Shown in pieces: positions 53,542 to 62,545 of a stretch of DNA of 64,000 nt. The stretch lies in contig CAYSXI010000005.1 of the NCBI GenBank assembly GCA_964434955.1, positions 1 through 64,000 of the forward strand, given 5' to 3'. A program made the position numbers and the translations under genes. This stretch comes from JANQLU01 sp964434955 (GTDB taxonomy: Bacteria; Planctomycetota; Planctomycetia; Pirellulales; Pirellulaceae). Position 1 is the stretch's first letter; each line of letters starts with the position of its first letter. The notes below the pieces were generated by a model. It was not told the DNA's origin and did not search any database. It saw only the letters and a list, made by a program, of their open reading frames with translations.

Positions 53542-54585
53542 ATGAAAAACTTCATTCCGTCGACGCTGATCTTGGCGATATTCACAGCATCGTTGTTTTG
53601 CTGCCAGACGCGCCTACCCGGTCAGGTTCGAAAACCAATGGCTGCGATCTACTTGAAGCCAACCGCTGCCTGTGAACAACCCACCATCTCCATTCGCGAC
53701 ATTGCCAAGGTCGAATGCCTGGACGCGGAACTGAAAAAGAATGTTGAATCCATCGACCTGGACAAATGGGACCCGCAAGGGAAGCCAGTCGAAATCAAAA
53801 AGCGTCAGATTGAAATTCGTTTGGCTCTGGCTGGACTTGGTGAACGAACTCGGGTTTTGGGTTCCGACTCCGTTCGGGTCGCGCCCTCGCCCGAAGCGGT
53901 CAAGAAGATTGAAAAAGAAAAGCTTCGCTCGAGGCAGGAAACCTTGTCGAGACTTTTGCTCGACAAGCTAAAACCCGGATTGGCCCAGACCTTTGGGGTT
54001 GAGGAATCCGATGTGAACGTCGAAGTATTGAGTCGCGTCCCCAGCCTCGGTCCAGAAAACGAGGTTGTCGCAATTTCGATTCTGACGGAATTCAAATACC
54101 TGATCGGACGCAAAAGCGTTCAATTCGCCGTCAAGACGGCGGAAGGCAAGAACTACCACCGGCACGTTCTGATCAATTGCAGCATTGGTCGAACGGTCCT
54201 GGTCACCAAACGAAGAATTGAATCGGGAGAAACTTTGGGTCAGGACAATGTTCGGGCCGAAAAGAAATTCTTCTCCAATAGCTCGATTCTCCAACACGCA
54301 TCCCTGGAAGATGTTGGCAAGGCAAGCGGCCGACCGCTACTGGCCGGGACCGCGATCCGAATGAATGACTTGAAACGAACGGCAGCCGGGGGAGCAATCA
54401 TCATCAAAAGGAACGACATCGTTCGCGTCGTGGCTCAAAAAGGAAACGTCAGGGTTTCGTTGGCCGGTGGGATTGCATTGGATGCCGGAAAACGAGATGA
54501 CGTGATTCGAATTCGAAATCCCAAAAGCAAGAAGATCATTACCGCGAAAATCATTTCCGCAACTGAAGTTCGCGCGCTTTACTAA
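53542..54585 (+). CDS. flgA: P-ring assembly chaperone FlgA
   Basis: A 347-residue periplasmic protein with a signal peptide (PSTLILAIFTASLFCCQ). The C-terminal SAF domain (about 215-340) is typical: RTVLVTKRRIESGETLGQDN, AEKKFFSNSSI, ASGRPLLAGTAIRMNDLKR, IIIKRNDIVRVVAQKGNVRV and the closing IRNPKSKKIITAKIISATEV. The N-terminal 200 residues are more divergent. FlgA helps FlgI polymerise into the P-ring. It lies between flgG and flgH, as in many polar-flagellum operons. Confidence 0.93.
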   Translation: MKNFIPSTLILAIFTASLFCCQTRLPGQVRKPMAAIYLKPTAACEQPTISIRDIAKVECLDAELKKNVESIDLDKWDPQGKPVEIKKRQIEIRLALAGLGERTRVLGSDSVRVAPSPEAVKKIEKEKLRSRQETLSRLLLDKLKPGLAQTFGVEESDVNVEVLSRVPSLGPENEVVAISILTEFKYLIGRKSVQFAVKTAEGKNYHRHVLINCSIGRTVLVTKRRIESGETLGQDNVRAEKKFFSNSSILQHASLEDVGKASGRPLLAGTAIRMNDLKRTAAGGAIIIKRNDIVRVVAQKGNVRVSLAGGIALDAGKRDDVIRIRNPKSKKIITAKIISATEVRALY

Positions 54586-54608
54586 CTCGTAATTGGATAA
54601 GGATATCC

Positions 54609-55232
54609 ATGTTAACGACCCAGAAACTGACCTTGGCATTTTTGTCATTAGGTTTGCTTGCGTTGAGTTTCGCAGAAACTGCGCAGGCTCAATCCTTGTG
54701 GCAACAACGAAAACAATCGCGCGTGCATGTGTTTCGCGACGTGAAAGCCCGGAACACCGGCGATTTGCTCACGGTCGTCGTGAAGGTTGCTACCGACGTC
54801 AACAATCAAAACCGACGAAGCATGCAAAAAACCACCGACGCCGAAGCGAATGGCCAAGCCGGTTTTAGTGGCGCTGCTGGCGCCGGCACTCTGCAGGCAG
54901 ACTACACAACCGACTCAAGTCGCAACTTCCAGGGTAATTCGTCGCTCAACGTTGCCAACAATTTCTCGGATCGATTCTCCGTGACCGTTCTCGACGTTCA
55001 AGCCAATGGCAACCTCGTGATCGGCGGCAAACGCCGTGTCAATGTGGAAGGCGACGTTCGAACCATTGTTCTGACGGGAATCATTCGAGCGATTGACATT
55101 CAACATGATAATTCGATCGACTCCAAGTATGTGGCCAACCTCCGAGTTCAATACGAATCCAAGGGCAACACCAAGGAATTCACACGTCAAGGTTGGTTGA
55201 TGAAACGACTTAACAAAGTTTGGCCGTTCTAA
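54609..55232 (+). CDS. flgH: Flagellar L-ring protein FlgH without a lipobox
   Basis: A 207-residue protein. After the leader come SLWQQRKQSRVHVFRDVKAR, NTGDLLTVVVKVATDVNNQN, SLNVANNFSDRFSVTVLDVQ and NGNLVIGGKRRVNVEGDVRT, the usual FlgH pattern. The leader (LAFLSLGLLALSFAETAQAQ) ends in a signal-peptidase-I-like site, and there is no cysteine to carry a lipid; enterobacterial FlgH is a lipoprotein. FlgH forms the outer-membrane L-ring bushing. Membrane attachment here must depend on another feature. The stop and the flgI start are one base apart. Confidence 0.95.
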   Translation: MLTTQKLTLAFLSLGLLALSFAETAQAQSLWQQRKQSRVHVFRDVKARNTGDLLTVVVKVATDVNNQNRRSMQKTTDAEANGQAGFSGAAGAGTLQADYTTDSSRNFQGNSSLNVANNFSDRFSVTVLDVQANGNLVIGGKRRVNVEGDVRTIVLTGIIRAIDIQHDNSIDSKYVANLRVQYESKGNTKEFTRQGWLMKRLNKVWPF

Positions 55233-55233
55233 A

Positions 55234-56457
55234 ATGAAAAACCTGTTTCAAACAATCCTGATTGTCGTGGCAACTGGGCTGATCGGCCCGGTTCCCTTGA
55301 TGGAATCGACTTACGGACAAGGTTCGCTACCGACGCCGCGTCGAGATAACCTCGTTGAATCCTTGCCTCGTGTTCAGCCGACACGCCGACCTCTTCGCGT
55401 GCGAATCAAAGACATCACGGATATCGAAGGAATCCGAGTCAACAAAATTACCGGTTTTGGACTTGTCGTGGGACTGAACGGAACGGGAGGAGACACCCCG
55501 GATACACGACAGTTCGCTTTGAATGTTCTAGAGAACTATGCCATGCGAACCGGCCCGGATATTCGCGAAGCCATTCGTAACAACACGCAGTTCAGAACGG
55601 ACAACGTTTCGGTGGTGGTTGTTTCAGCCGAACTTCCGGCCTTTCCCTATCCCGGACAGAAAATCGATGTTTCGGTGTCGATCTTTGACAACGGGACAAG
55701 TCTTCAGGATGGCAAACTGATGACGACCGCGCTAACCGGATACGATGGAAAAGTCTACGCCGTCGCGGATGGAGCAATCTCTCTGGGCGCGGGCTTTGGC
55801 GCAAGCGGAAACGCGGCCTCGGTGCAGAAGAATGCCCTGACGACAGGCCGAATCCCCGGCGGCGCAATCGTCGAAGAAAAACTCTGCGAACAGAAACTTG
55901 GTGTAAATGGTTTCGTCAACCTCTTCCTGCGCAACGCCGACCTCGAAACGGCCATTCGCGTCGCCAAAGTTGTCAACGAGAAGTTTCCGGAAGCGGCAAA
56001 AGTTCAGAACCAGCGGACGATTCAGATTCGCGTTCCGAACAAGCTCAACCAGAACCAGATCCATGAATACCTTGCCAAGATTCGGTCCCTGTCGGTAACG
56101 CCCGATTCGTCGGCCAAAGTGGTTATCAACGAGAGAAATGGAACCATCATCGTTGGTGAAAATGTTCGCCTGTCTCGGATCGGAATCAAGTTCGGAAACA
56201 TCACGGTTACCACGGCCGAGTCGCCTCAGGTCTCACAACCAGCGCCTTTCTCTCGCGGGCAAACACAAGTCGTTCCAAGGACCAACCTGCAAGTCTTCGA
56301 AGATCGAAACGCGCTCAACGTGATCGATGCATCGCAGACGCTTGTCGACCTGGCCGAGTCACTTAACGCGCTCGGCGTGACCGCCAAGGAGATGAGCGCC
56401 ATCCTTCAGGAAATCAAGAGTGCTGGCCAGCTTCACGGCGAGCTGATTTTTGACTGA
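55234..56457 (+). CDS. flgI: Flagellar P-ring protein FlgI
   Basis: A 407-residue periplasmic protein. Signal peptide QTILIVVATGLIGPVPL, then RVRIKDITDIEGIRVNKITG and GFGLVVGLNGTGGDTPDTRQ, NVSVVVVSAELPAFPYPGQK, GNAASVQKNALTTGRIPGGA and RNGTIIVGENVRLSRIGIKF-like motifs cover the whole family length. FlgI forms the periplasmic P-ring around the rod. A P-ring gene implies peptidoglycan or an equivalent layer in this planctomycete. It lies directly between flgH and the rod-binding gene. Confidence 0.97.
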   Translation: MKNLFQTILIVVATGLIGPVPLMESTYGQGSLPTPRRDNLVESLPRVQPTRRPLRVRIKDITDIEGIRVNKITGFGLVVGLNGTGGDTPDTRQFALNVLENYAMRTGPDIREAIRNNTQFRTDNVSVVVVSAELPAFPYPGQKIDVSVSIFDNGTSLQDGKLMTTALTGYDGKVYAVADGAISLGAGFGASGNAASVQKNALTTGRIPGGAIVEEKLCEQKLGVNGFVNLFLRNADLETAIRVAKVVNEKFPEAAKVQNQRTIQIRVPNKLNQNQIHEYLAKIRSLSVTPDSSAKVVINERNGTIIVGENVRLSRIGIKFGNITVTTAESPQVSQPAPFSRGQTQVVPRTNLQVFEDRNALNVIDASQTLVDLAESLNALGVTAKEMSAILQEIKSAGQLHGELIFD

Positions 56458-56474
56458 TCGTAAAGGAATACAAA

Positions 56475-56774
56475 ATGGTCGACATTTCGGCAAATTCCGT
56501 TTCACCTGTATTGCCACCGAATTTGAATAACGGATCGCCCGCGCTGGCCAAACCGGAAGACATTCAAGAGACTTCAACCGAGTTCGAATCGATGTTCCTT
56601 TCCATGTTGGTGAAGGAGCTACGTGAAAGCGTCGAAGGAGGCTTTTTTGGGGACGAGAAATCGGATTCTCTGGGTGCCATTTTTGACATGTACATGGGTC
56701 GCCACCTCGCCGAGTCTCAACCACTCGGAATTGGCGATGCCGTTTCTACTTATATGAAAAGGAGTTCAGGATGA
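56475..56774 (+). CDS. flgJ: Rod-binding protein (FlgJ N-terminal domain only)
   Basis: A 99-residue protein with the FlgJ rod-binding domain: TSTEFESMFLSMLVKELRES, then FFGDEKSDSLGAIFDMYMGR and HLAESQPLGIGDAVSTYMKR. It lacks the peptidoglycan-hydrolase half of enterobacterial FlgJ (313 residues), as in many bacteria where a separate enzyme opens the wall for the rod. It acts as rod scaffold or cap. Its end overlaps the flgN start by four bases (ATGA). Confidence 0.93.
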   Translation: MVDISANSVSPVLPPNLNNGSPALAKPEDIQETSTEFESMFLSMLVKELRESVEGGFFGDEKSDSLGAIFDMYMGRHLAESQPLGIGDAVSTYMKRSSG

Positions 56775-57295
56775 GTGAAGAAATGAAAAAGAATGCCCAA
56801 GCTCTCGGGAACGAGTGCATCGAGCATTTGAAACTGGAATCAGAAGTACTTTCCGAGTTCATTACGATTTCAGATGCGATTCGAAATACCATTGGCGCGC
56901 AAGCCGAATCGGCCGTCGAAAGTCTGACCGCACAACATCAAGCGATGGAGCCACGACTCCAAGCATTGAATCAGCGTCGACTGGAACTCAAACAGAAGAT
57001 CGGACAGCTTCTTCAAGTCGATCAGCCAAGCATTCGCAAGCTGGAGCGCCATCTTGAACCCGAACAACAATCGCAAATCTCCAGCATGCGTTCCCAAGTT
57101 GAACAGTTGGCGGAACAGATTCGCGATCTAACGTTGTCCAATGCCTCGCTGCTTCAGCAAAGCATTGACATTTACGAACGCTTGATCGTTGCGGCCATCG
57201 GTGAGTCGAATAAACCGCAAACCTACCTGCCGTCTGGCCACCTAAGTGGAAACACGACCCGAGTCGATACGCAGCACTTAAACCCTGGATCGTAA
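56771..57295 (+). CDS. flgN: FlgN-like export chaperone
   Basis: A 174-residue helical protein. Long helices (KNAQALGNECIEHLKLESEV, SLTAQHQAMEPRLQALNQRR, MRSQVEQLAEQIRDLTLSNA and LLQQSIDIYERLIVAAIGES) match the FlgN family, whose members chaperone FlgK and FlgL. Its position directly before flgK and flgL agrees. The start overlaps the flgJ stop by four bases. Sequence similarity is low, as usual for this family; position carries much of the support. Confidence 0.82.
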   Translation: MSEEMKKNAQALGNECIEHLKLESEVLSEFITISDAIRNTIGAQAESAVESLTAQHQAMEPRLQALNQRRLELKQKIGQLLQVDQPSIRKLERHLEPEQQSQISSMRSQVEQLAEQIRDLTLSNASLLQQSIDIYERLIVAAIGESNKPQTYLPSGHLSGNTTRVDTQHLNPGS

Positions 57296-57297
57296 CG

Positions 57298-59259
57298 ATG
57301 CTATCTTTTTCGACGAGCCTGACGGCACTTCAAGCCAACCAGGTTGCGATTAACACGATTGCCAACAACATCGCGAATGCGAATACGCCGGGCTACCACC
57401 GGCAACAGGTGCATTTATCCGATCGTATTGGCACTCGCTATCAAAACATGTTGATCGGCAGCGGTGTTCAGGTTTCGGAAATCGCACGATCATTCAATGC
57501 GATTGTCGAGTTGTCGATAAGTCAAAATCAATCTCGGTTCAGTGACGTCAACGAATCCCTGGTGGTTCTCAGGCAGATTGAAACCGTCCTTGGCCCAGGC
57601 GAGGGCTCCATTCACTCTCGCCTGGAGTCCTTTTTCAATGATCTTCAGCAACTGTCCCTGGACCCGGACAATCTCAATCTTCGTTCGATTGGTATTCAGA
57701 AGCTGAATGGACTGACCAATGAATTTCAGTTGGTGAACTCCCGCCTCGATACAATCACCAATACAATTCACGCTCAGATCGAACACGATGTTGATTCCGT
57801 TAATGAAAGCCTGACCTCTTTGTTTGATTTGAATCGACGGATCAAGATTGAACAAAATTCAGGAAGGTCACCCAATGATTTGCTGGATCAGTTTCAACAG
57901 AAAGTCAATGACCTGGCCCAGCTGATTGATATTGAAACCTCACCGGCGTCCAACGGTGGTTTTTCTTTTCAGATTGCCGGCGGTTCATTTCATTTCGAGT
58001 CATCCTCGTTTCAGATCGAGTCCCGAAAGGACGATGCCGGCAATGTGTCTTACTGGATTCAAGGCACTGACACATCGATCGATTTGAGTGCGGGGCGACT
58101 TGCCGGGTTGCAACGAGTGATTGGGACTTCATTGAAGTCGGTAAAAAACCGGCTGGATCAAGTTGCCAACGAGTTCGTCTTCCGTCTGGATCATGTGCAT
58201 TCGACGGGACTCCCGATCGATGGGCCCTTTGACCAGTTGAACGGTGTCCGCCAGATCCCCGATCCAAGCAACCCGCTGAGTTCGCAAACACCCTTTGGAC
58301 AACTGGCGGCTGGAGAGCTGTTTGTCTCCGTAACCAACAAGTCGACCGAAATCCGACAAACTCATTCCATTGATTTCGACCCTTCGACGGATAGCCTCAA
58401 TGACTTGATCACGCGACTGAACTCGATCGGTGGGATCAATGCCAGCGTGACCAATGGATTCTTGACCGTTGCTTCGGACAGCGGGTACGCGTTTGATTTT
58501 GCAGGTCGTCTGGAGAACCAACCCGACCTCAGCCTGGTAACCGGCTCATCCGTTCCGACACTTTCCGGTAGCTACACGGGCGACCAAAATGACGATTACA
58601 CGTTTGAGATTGTCGGAAGTGGAACCGTGGGCGTCGACAGCCCGCTGCAGGTTCGCGTCACGGATTCTTCGGGTACCGAGCTTGGCGTTTTTGATATTGG
58701 AACCAAATACGAACCGGGGTCACCGATCGAAGTGGCCAACGGGGTCAAGATTGAGTTCAGCAGCGGAAGCTTCAACAACGGCGATCAGTTCACCACGCCC
58801 GTTTTGGCGGAATCCGACGAAACCGGAGTCTTGGTTGCCGTGGGGCTCAACACTCTGTTCACCGGATCCACTGCCAATGACATCGGGGTAAGCGACGCCG
58901 TGCTCGACGACCCGAAGCGCTTCGCGCTCTCCCGAAATGGCCAAACGGCAGACAACTCCAACTTGCAGCGATTGGTTTCACTCCGCGAAAACATCTCCAT
59001 CAACGGAAACAACTTTGAAGAGTTCGTTGAAAAGATCAACCTCGACATTGGCCAGGAGACGAGCCTCTTGATCACCGAGCAAACCAACCTCGAGCTGATT
59101 GGTCAACAACTGGCACAGCAAGTCGACTCGGTTTCGGGGGTCGATCCGAATGAAGAAATGGTCTACTTGTTGGACCACCAAAGATCCTACGAGGCCTCGG
59201 TTCGAGTGATCTCCACGATTGACCAGATGATGTCCGAACTTTTCAACATCATCCGATAG
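57298..59259 (+). CDS. flgK: Hook-filament junction protein FlgK (HAP1)
   Basis: A 653-residue protein. N-terminal SFSTSLTALQANQVAINTIA with NNIANANTPGYHRQQVHLSD, the family block ETVLGPGEGSIHSRLESFFN with DLQQLSLDPDNLNLRSIGIQ, and C-terminal VDPNEEMVYLLDHQRSYEAS followed by VRVISTIDQMMSELFNIIR. FlgK and FlgL join hook and filament. It starts three bases after flgN stops and ends 10 bases before flgL. It is longer than the 553-residue Salmonella protein. Confidence 0.97.
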   Translation: MLSFSTSLTALQANQVAINTIANNIANANTPGYHRQQVHLSDRIGTRYQNMLIGSGVQVSEIARSFNAIVELSISQNQSRFSDVNESLVVLRQIETVLGPGEGSIHSRLESFFNDLQQLSLDPDNLNLRSIGIQKLNGLTNEFQLVNSRLDTITNTIHAQIEHDVDSVNESLTSLFDLNRRIKIEQNSGRSPNDLLDQFQQKVNDLAQLIDIETSPASNGGFSFQIAGGSFHFESSSFQIESRKDDAGNVSYWIQGTDTSIDLSAGRLAGLQRVIGTSLKSVKNRLDQVANEFVFRLDHVHSTGLPIDGPFDQLNGVRQIPDPSNPLSSQTPFGQLAAGELFVSVTNKSTEIRQTHSIDFDPSTDSLNDLITRLNSIGGINASVTNGFLTVASDSGYAFDFAGRLENQPDLSLVTGSSVPTLSGSYTGDQNDDYTFEIVGSGTVGVDSPLQVRVTDSSGTELGVFDIGTKYEPGSPIEVANGVKIEFSSGSFNNGDQFTTPVLAESDETGVLVAVGLNTLFTGSTANDIGVSDAVLDDPKRFALSRNGQTADNSNLQRLVSLRENISINGNNFEEFVEKINLDIGQETSLLITEQTNLELIGQQLAQQVDSVSGVDPNEEMVYLLDHQRSYEASVRVISTIDQMMSELFNIIR

Positions 59260-59269
59260 GGACAACGCC

Positions 59270-60715
59270 ATGACATTTCGTGTGACGCCCAGCTTCCTTT
59301 CGAACCAGCTAATCTATTTCAATCGATCGCATTCGTCGAAGCTTGGAAACCTCCAGTACCAAGCATCAACCGGCCTGCGGATCTCAAGAACGTCCGATGA
59401 CCCGGCCGCGGTGCAAAAGCTTTTCGCATTGAAACGCACGATTGCCTCCATCGAAACGGATGAACTGAACATTTCATCGGCCCAACACACTTTGAACACC
59501 AGTGTGTCCCAGCTTCGAGACGCGCACGAGCTGTTGCGAAAGGCCCAGCGAATCGCCGTCGACGCCCGACAAGCCGATCCCTCTTCTTTGAACGGACTGG
59601 CTGCCGAAGTCGATCGCATCGCTGAACGACTTTTGCAAATCGCAAATTCAACCGACAACGATCGGTACATTTACGGGGGCCAGGATGATCGAAGTGCGCC
59701 CTATGTAGAAAATACGAATCGCGGTTTTCCCACCCATGTTTATTCAGGAAGCTCGATCTCGCTCACGATCAATGTCAGCACCAACATCCAGGTCGATACC
59801 CTTTACGATGGCCAATCGATCTTCGGATCCAGCAACCGGCAAACCTCAGTTTTCTTTGGTGCAACGGGGGCCCAACCGGGTACCGGAACCGACAATGCGA
59901 CCAGTCGTGGTCAACTCCATGTGACTCATTTAGCGACAACTTTCGCGGCGGGCTCCGGCGTTCAAACGGGTGCAAGCGGCCCCACGGATGACACCATCAT
60001 TGGTCCAGCCGGAGCTCATTCATTGCGAATCGTTGACACCAGCGGTACCGGAACTTCCGGCTACGTCCAACTGAATGACGGCAAAGAATTTGCATGGACG
60101 TCGGCGGACGCGGATCTCCAGGTCGAAGGACCGCTTGGAGAACTCGTCCACCTTGATTTCACGGCAATCACCGCGGGCTTCAATGGCAACGTTGACGTCA
60201 CATCGACCGGCCAACTTTCGGTGGATGGTGGAATCACCCAGCTGGCGATTGATCATTCGGCAAACCAAGTGATCGTTGATTCCCGTGATGGCACCGTGAC
60301 CAATGTCGACTCGTCTCAAATTCGTTCTACGGGTGTGGAAGAAATCGACTACCGTGGTACCAGTGACGTCTTTGCGGCGCTGGCCGAGCTGGCTTCCGAT
60401 TTGCGAAATGAACGCGGGCTCACGGTCGAAGAGTTCAAGCAATCCATTGTTCGCCGCGACGAGGATCTTGAACGCCACGCCGAACAGGTTTTGTCTGTCA
60501 TTGGCGAGCAATCGGTTTCCCTGGAAGCGCTCGTCTCGCTGTCGGAACGCAACCAGACCTATCAACTTGAATTGCAATCCGCCGCCGAGGATCTCGAAGC
60601 GGCTGACTTGACCGAAGTCATTGTACGGCTGCAGCAGGAACAAAACCTTCTTCAATACAGCTACGCGGCTTCGTCCACGGTTCTCGCTCAAAACATTCTT
60701 GACTTTCTTCGATAA
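59270..60715 (+). CDS. flgL: Hook-filament junction protein FlgL (HAP3)
   Basis: A 481-residue protein. N-terminal FRVTPSFLSNQLIYFNRSHS, YQASTGLRISRTSDDPAAVQ and LNISSAQHTLNTSVSQLRDA, with the GQDD-type loop (RYIYGGQDDRSAPY); the C-terminal helix pair ENQTYQLELQSAAEDLEAAD-type sequence and VIVRLQQEQNLLQYSYAASS is flagellin-like. The middle is extended compared with the 317-residue Salmonella protein. It closes the flgF-flgL series; the HDOD-like gene begins 12 bases later. Confidence 0.95.
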   Translation: MTFRVTPSFLSNQLIYFNRSHSSKLGNLQYQASTGLRISRTSDDPAAVQKLFALKRTIASIETDELNISSAQHTLNTSVSQLRDAHELLRKAQRIAVDARQADPSSLNGLAAEVDRIAERLLQIANSTDNDRYIYGGQDDRSAPYVENTNRGFPTHVYSGSSISLTINVSTNIQVDTLYDGQSIFGSSNRQTSVFFGATGAQPGTGTDNATSRGQLHVTHLATTFAAGSGVQTGASGPTDDTIIGPAGAHSLRIVDTSGTGTSGYVQLNDGKEFAWTSADADLQVEGPLGELVHLDFTAITAGFNGNVDVTSTGQLSVDGGITQLAIDHSANQVIVDSRDGTVTNVDSSQIRSTGVEEIDYRGTSDVFAALAELASDLRNERGLTVEEFKQSIVRRDEDLERHAEQVLSVIGEQSVSLEALVSLSERNQTYQLELQSAAEDLEAADLTEVIVRLQQEQNLLQYSYAASSTVLAQNILDFLR

Positions 60716-60727
60716 ACAGATTCGAAA

Positions 60728-61063
60728 ATGAGTTTGACACCTTCTGAGCAACGACTTCTTGATTCACTTGACCGTGGCGAGGCCCCGGTCAATCAATTGG
60801 TGCAATTGGTCGAATCAAAAAACCTCAAGGAAGAACTTCTTCGAGCCGTCAACTCGGCCGAACATTCGTTTTCAAGAAGAGTGGAGCAGGTTCGGCATGC
60901 GATCGCGCTGCTTGGCCAGAAACGCGTGCACCAGTTTTTGNNNNNNNNNNCAGAACATTTTATCCGAATCGATTCCGAGTCAACGGGGCCGGTTCCGAAA
61001 CCGAAGTTCACCGAAACCGAAACGGCAGATCAATCAAAGGCCAGCGATGCACGGTTGTCGTGA
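60728..61063 (+). CDS. HDOD-domain-like protein interrupted by an assembly gap
   Basis: The first 71 codons read NQLVQLVESKNLKEELLRAV, then NSAEHSFSRRVEQVRHAIAL and LGQKRVHQFL, the typical opening of an HDOD domain (NS...I..V..AI..LG..RV). The domain then runs into ten N positions (60941-60950). Beyond the gap the same frame gives only about 36 unrelated residues (EHFIRIDSESTGPVPKPKF) before a stop. A full HDOD domain has about 200 residues, so sequence is probably missing or the frame is wrong after the gap. HDOD proteins often act in signalling or flagellar control. It follows flgL by 12 bases. Confidence 0.5.
   Translation: MSLTPSEQRLLDSLDRGEAPVNQLVQLVESKNLKEELLRAVNSAEHSFSRRVEQVRHAIALLGQKRVHQFLXXXXEHFIRIDSESTGPVPKPKFTETETADQSKASDARLS
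60941..60950. other. Assembly gap of ten N
   Basis: Ten undetermined bases mark a scaffold join. Ten N is a common placeholder length, so the true distance may be much larger, and genes may be missing between flgL and the stator genes. Confidence 1.
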
Positions 61064-61093
61064 TCATGAATCATGGCAATTCGGAATGGCAGG

Positions 61094-61825
61094 TTACTTG
61101 AGTTTCTTGACGATGATCGAAAACCGGGGTCTTTTCTCGTCACTGTAGAACCATGGCTTTCCGGTTGCGTCCACCTGGTAAACCTGGTCGGCCGGTAATC
61201 CGGTTCGCAAGATCAAATCTGCTTTGACCGCTGCTGCCTCGTGAACCGCCTTGCTCCATGCTCGTTTCCCCGGGTTGGAAGCCCAAACGACAATCTCGAT
61301 TCGCGTATTTTGGTCCAGTTGCATTGCGGCTTGGCGAAACAACCGCGTCGCTTCCCTGGAGACGACCGGGGATTGCTTCTCAATTTTTTCAAATAGGTCA
61401 AACACCACTTCTTTTCGAACATCGCGAAGATTGGATACGCTTCCCAATTGGCCAATCTCAACCAGAAATCGTTGCAGCATTTCTTTTTCGCGGTCAACGA
61501 CTCGTAGCCCGTTGTCGACATCATCCGGACCGGTACCATTCCCCCGGTCCTGGTCCTCATCGTCACCGACGATGTAAAGCGGACCTGGTTGCTCGCGCTG
61601 AAAAGTGTTCTCCGAAGCCTTGACCTTGATGTTGCCTGGGAGTCCCATCGAGTTCATGGCGTTCACAAATGAGCCTGTTCCCGAATAGAGGTTTGCGCCT
61701 GTTTGTTCTTTGGCCAATGAGTTGATCACGATAAAGAACGCCAAAAGTGCCGTCATCGTATCGCCGAATGAAATCAGATAGGCGTTACTCGGCTTGCTTG
61801 GCGATGCCTTCTTTTTCTTTGCCAT
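61094..61825 (-). CDS. MotB-like stator protein, first of two (divergent C-terminus)
   Basis: A 243-residue protein. The N-terminal helix GDTMTALLAFFIVINSLA carries the Asp (residue 22) in the MotB position that couples ion flow. The periplasmic part is unusual: an acidic linker (DDEDQDRGNGTGPDDVDNGL) and an OmpA-like fold with weak conservation (LDQNTRIEIVVWASNPGKRA, AWSKAVHEAAAVKADLILRT). It stops on the same strand downstream of the other motB-like gene and motA. It may be a second stator subunit or an accessory that pairs with it. Confidence 0.78.
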   Translation of the reverse strand: MAKKKKASPSKPSNAYLISFGDTMTALLAFFIVINSLAKEQTGANLYSGTGSFVNAMNSMGLPGNIKVKASENTFQREQPGPLYIVGDDEDQDRGNGTGPDDVDNGLRVVDREKEMLQRFLVEIGQLGSVSNLRDVRKEVVFDLFEKIEKQSPVVSREATRLFRQAAMQLDQNTRIEIVVWASNPGKRAWSKAVHEAAAVKADLILRTGLPADQVYQVDATGKPWFYSDEKRPRFSIIVKKLK

Positions 61826-61840
61826 TTTGCAAACCCCGGG

Positions 61841-62500
61841 CTAACGTGACGTTTTTAACAAGTGGTGTTGGACGACGATTCGCACCATTCGGGCGTTGGC
61901 ATTTCCGACCTTTCTGACACCCATCTGTCCCGGCTTGATTCCGTGTGTGTCAAAAATGAAATTGGTCAATGCGACACAGCGTTGAACCGCGTCGTCGCCG
62001 GACGCCTCGAATGTGATATGAAGTGGAAGTTTGTAGAGTTGTTGGGCAAACATCTTGGCGAAGACCTCGCCCATCGAATAGACGTCTCCGTCTTTGCCGA
62101 CAAACTTTACGATATCAATTTGAATGGCATACTGTTTCGAAAGGTCGACGGCCTCGTCGTCGTCCAATCCCGAAAGGGCCCCTTCCGCTGTCGTAAGCGA
62201 TGGATCGGAATTGATCGGTGGCATTTCGGAACCCTGCAAACACATTCGCGCCGACGGGGGGCGCGTTCGCTGGACGAAACTGTCTTTTTCGATTCCTTCC
62301 GGCTGTTCGCCGGCAATTCCGGTCGACCCGGATCCACCGAACATCGCGACCTGAATTTTCTCGAACCGCTCGGGTTCCGTCGTCGCGAATGTCAGTAGGA
62401 GAATGAAGAACGTCATGAGCAAAGTGATCACATCACTGTAAGTCATGAACCACGCGGGGATATCATCGCCACCAACTGGTTCTTCTTGTTCTTTGGCCAT
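61841..62500 (-). CDS. motB: Flagellar stator protein MotB, second copy
   Basis: A 219-residue protein. The single N-terminal helix IPAWFMTYSDVITLLMTFFI has the key Asp at residue 23, and the plug region follows. The periplasmic OmpA-like domain is recognisable but degenerate (HITFEASGDDAVQRCVALTN, FIFDTHGIKPGQMGVRKVGN); the usual N-A-x-L-S-x-x-RA block is missing. MotB anchors MotA stators to peptidoglycan. It lies 45 bases downstream of motA and 15 bases upstream of the other motB-like gene, so the three form an operon. Confidence 0.88.
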   Translation of the reverse strand: MAKEQEEPVGGDDIPAWFMTYSDVITLLMTFFILLLTFATTEPERFEKIQVAMFGGSGSTGIAGEQPEGIEKDSFVQRTRPPSARMCLQGSEMPPINSDPSLTTAEGALSGLDDDEAVDLSKQYAIQIDIVKFVGKDGDVYSMGEVFAKMFAQQLYKLPLHITFEASGDDAVQRCVALTNFIFDTHGIKPGQMGVRKVGNANARMVRIVVQHHLLKTSR

Positions 62501-62545
62501 GCTACACCGTCACTTCCATGGAGGCTGCAAAAGGCGAGGTAATTC

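Noticed and set aside
60759..61148. Alternative frame across the ten-N gap
   Set aside because: The frame has no HDOD similarity on the left of the gap and only basic, low-complexity sequence on the right.
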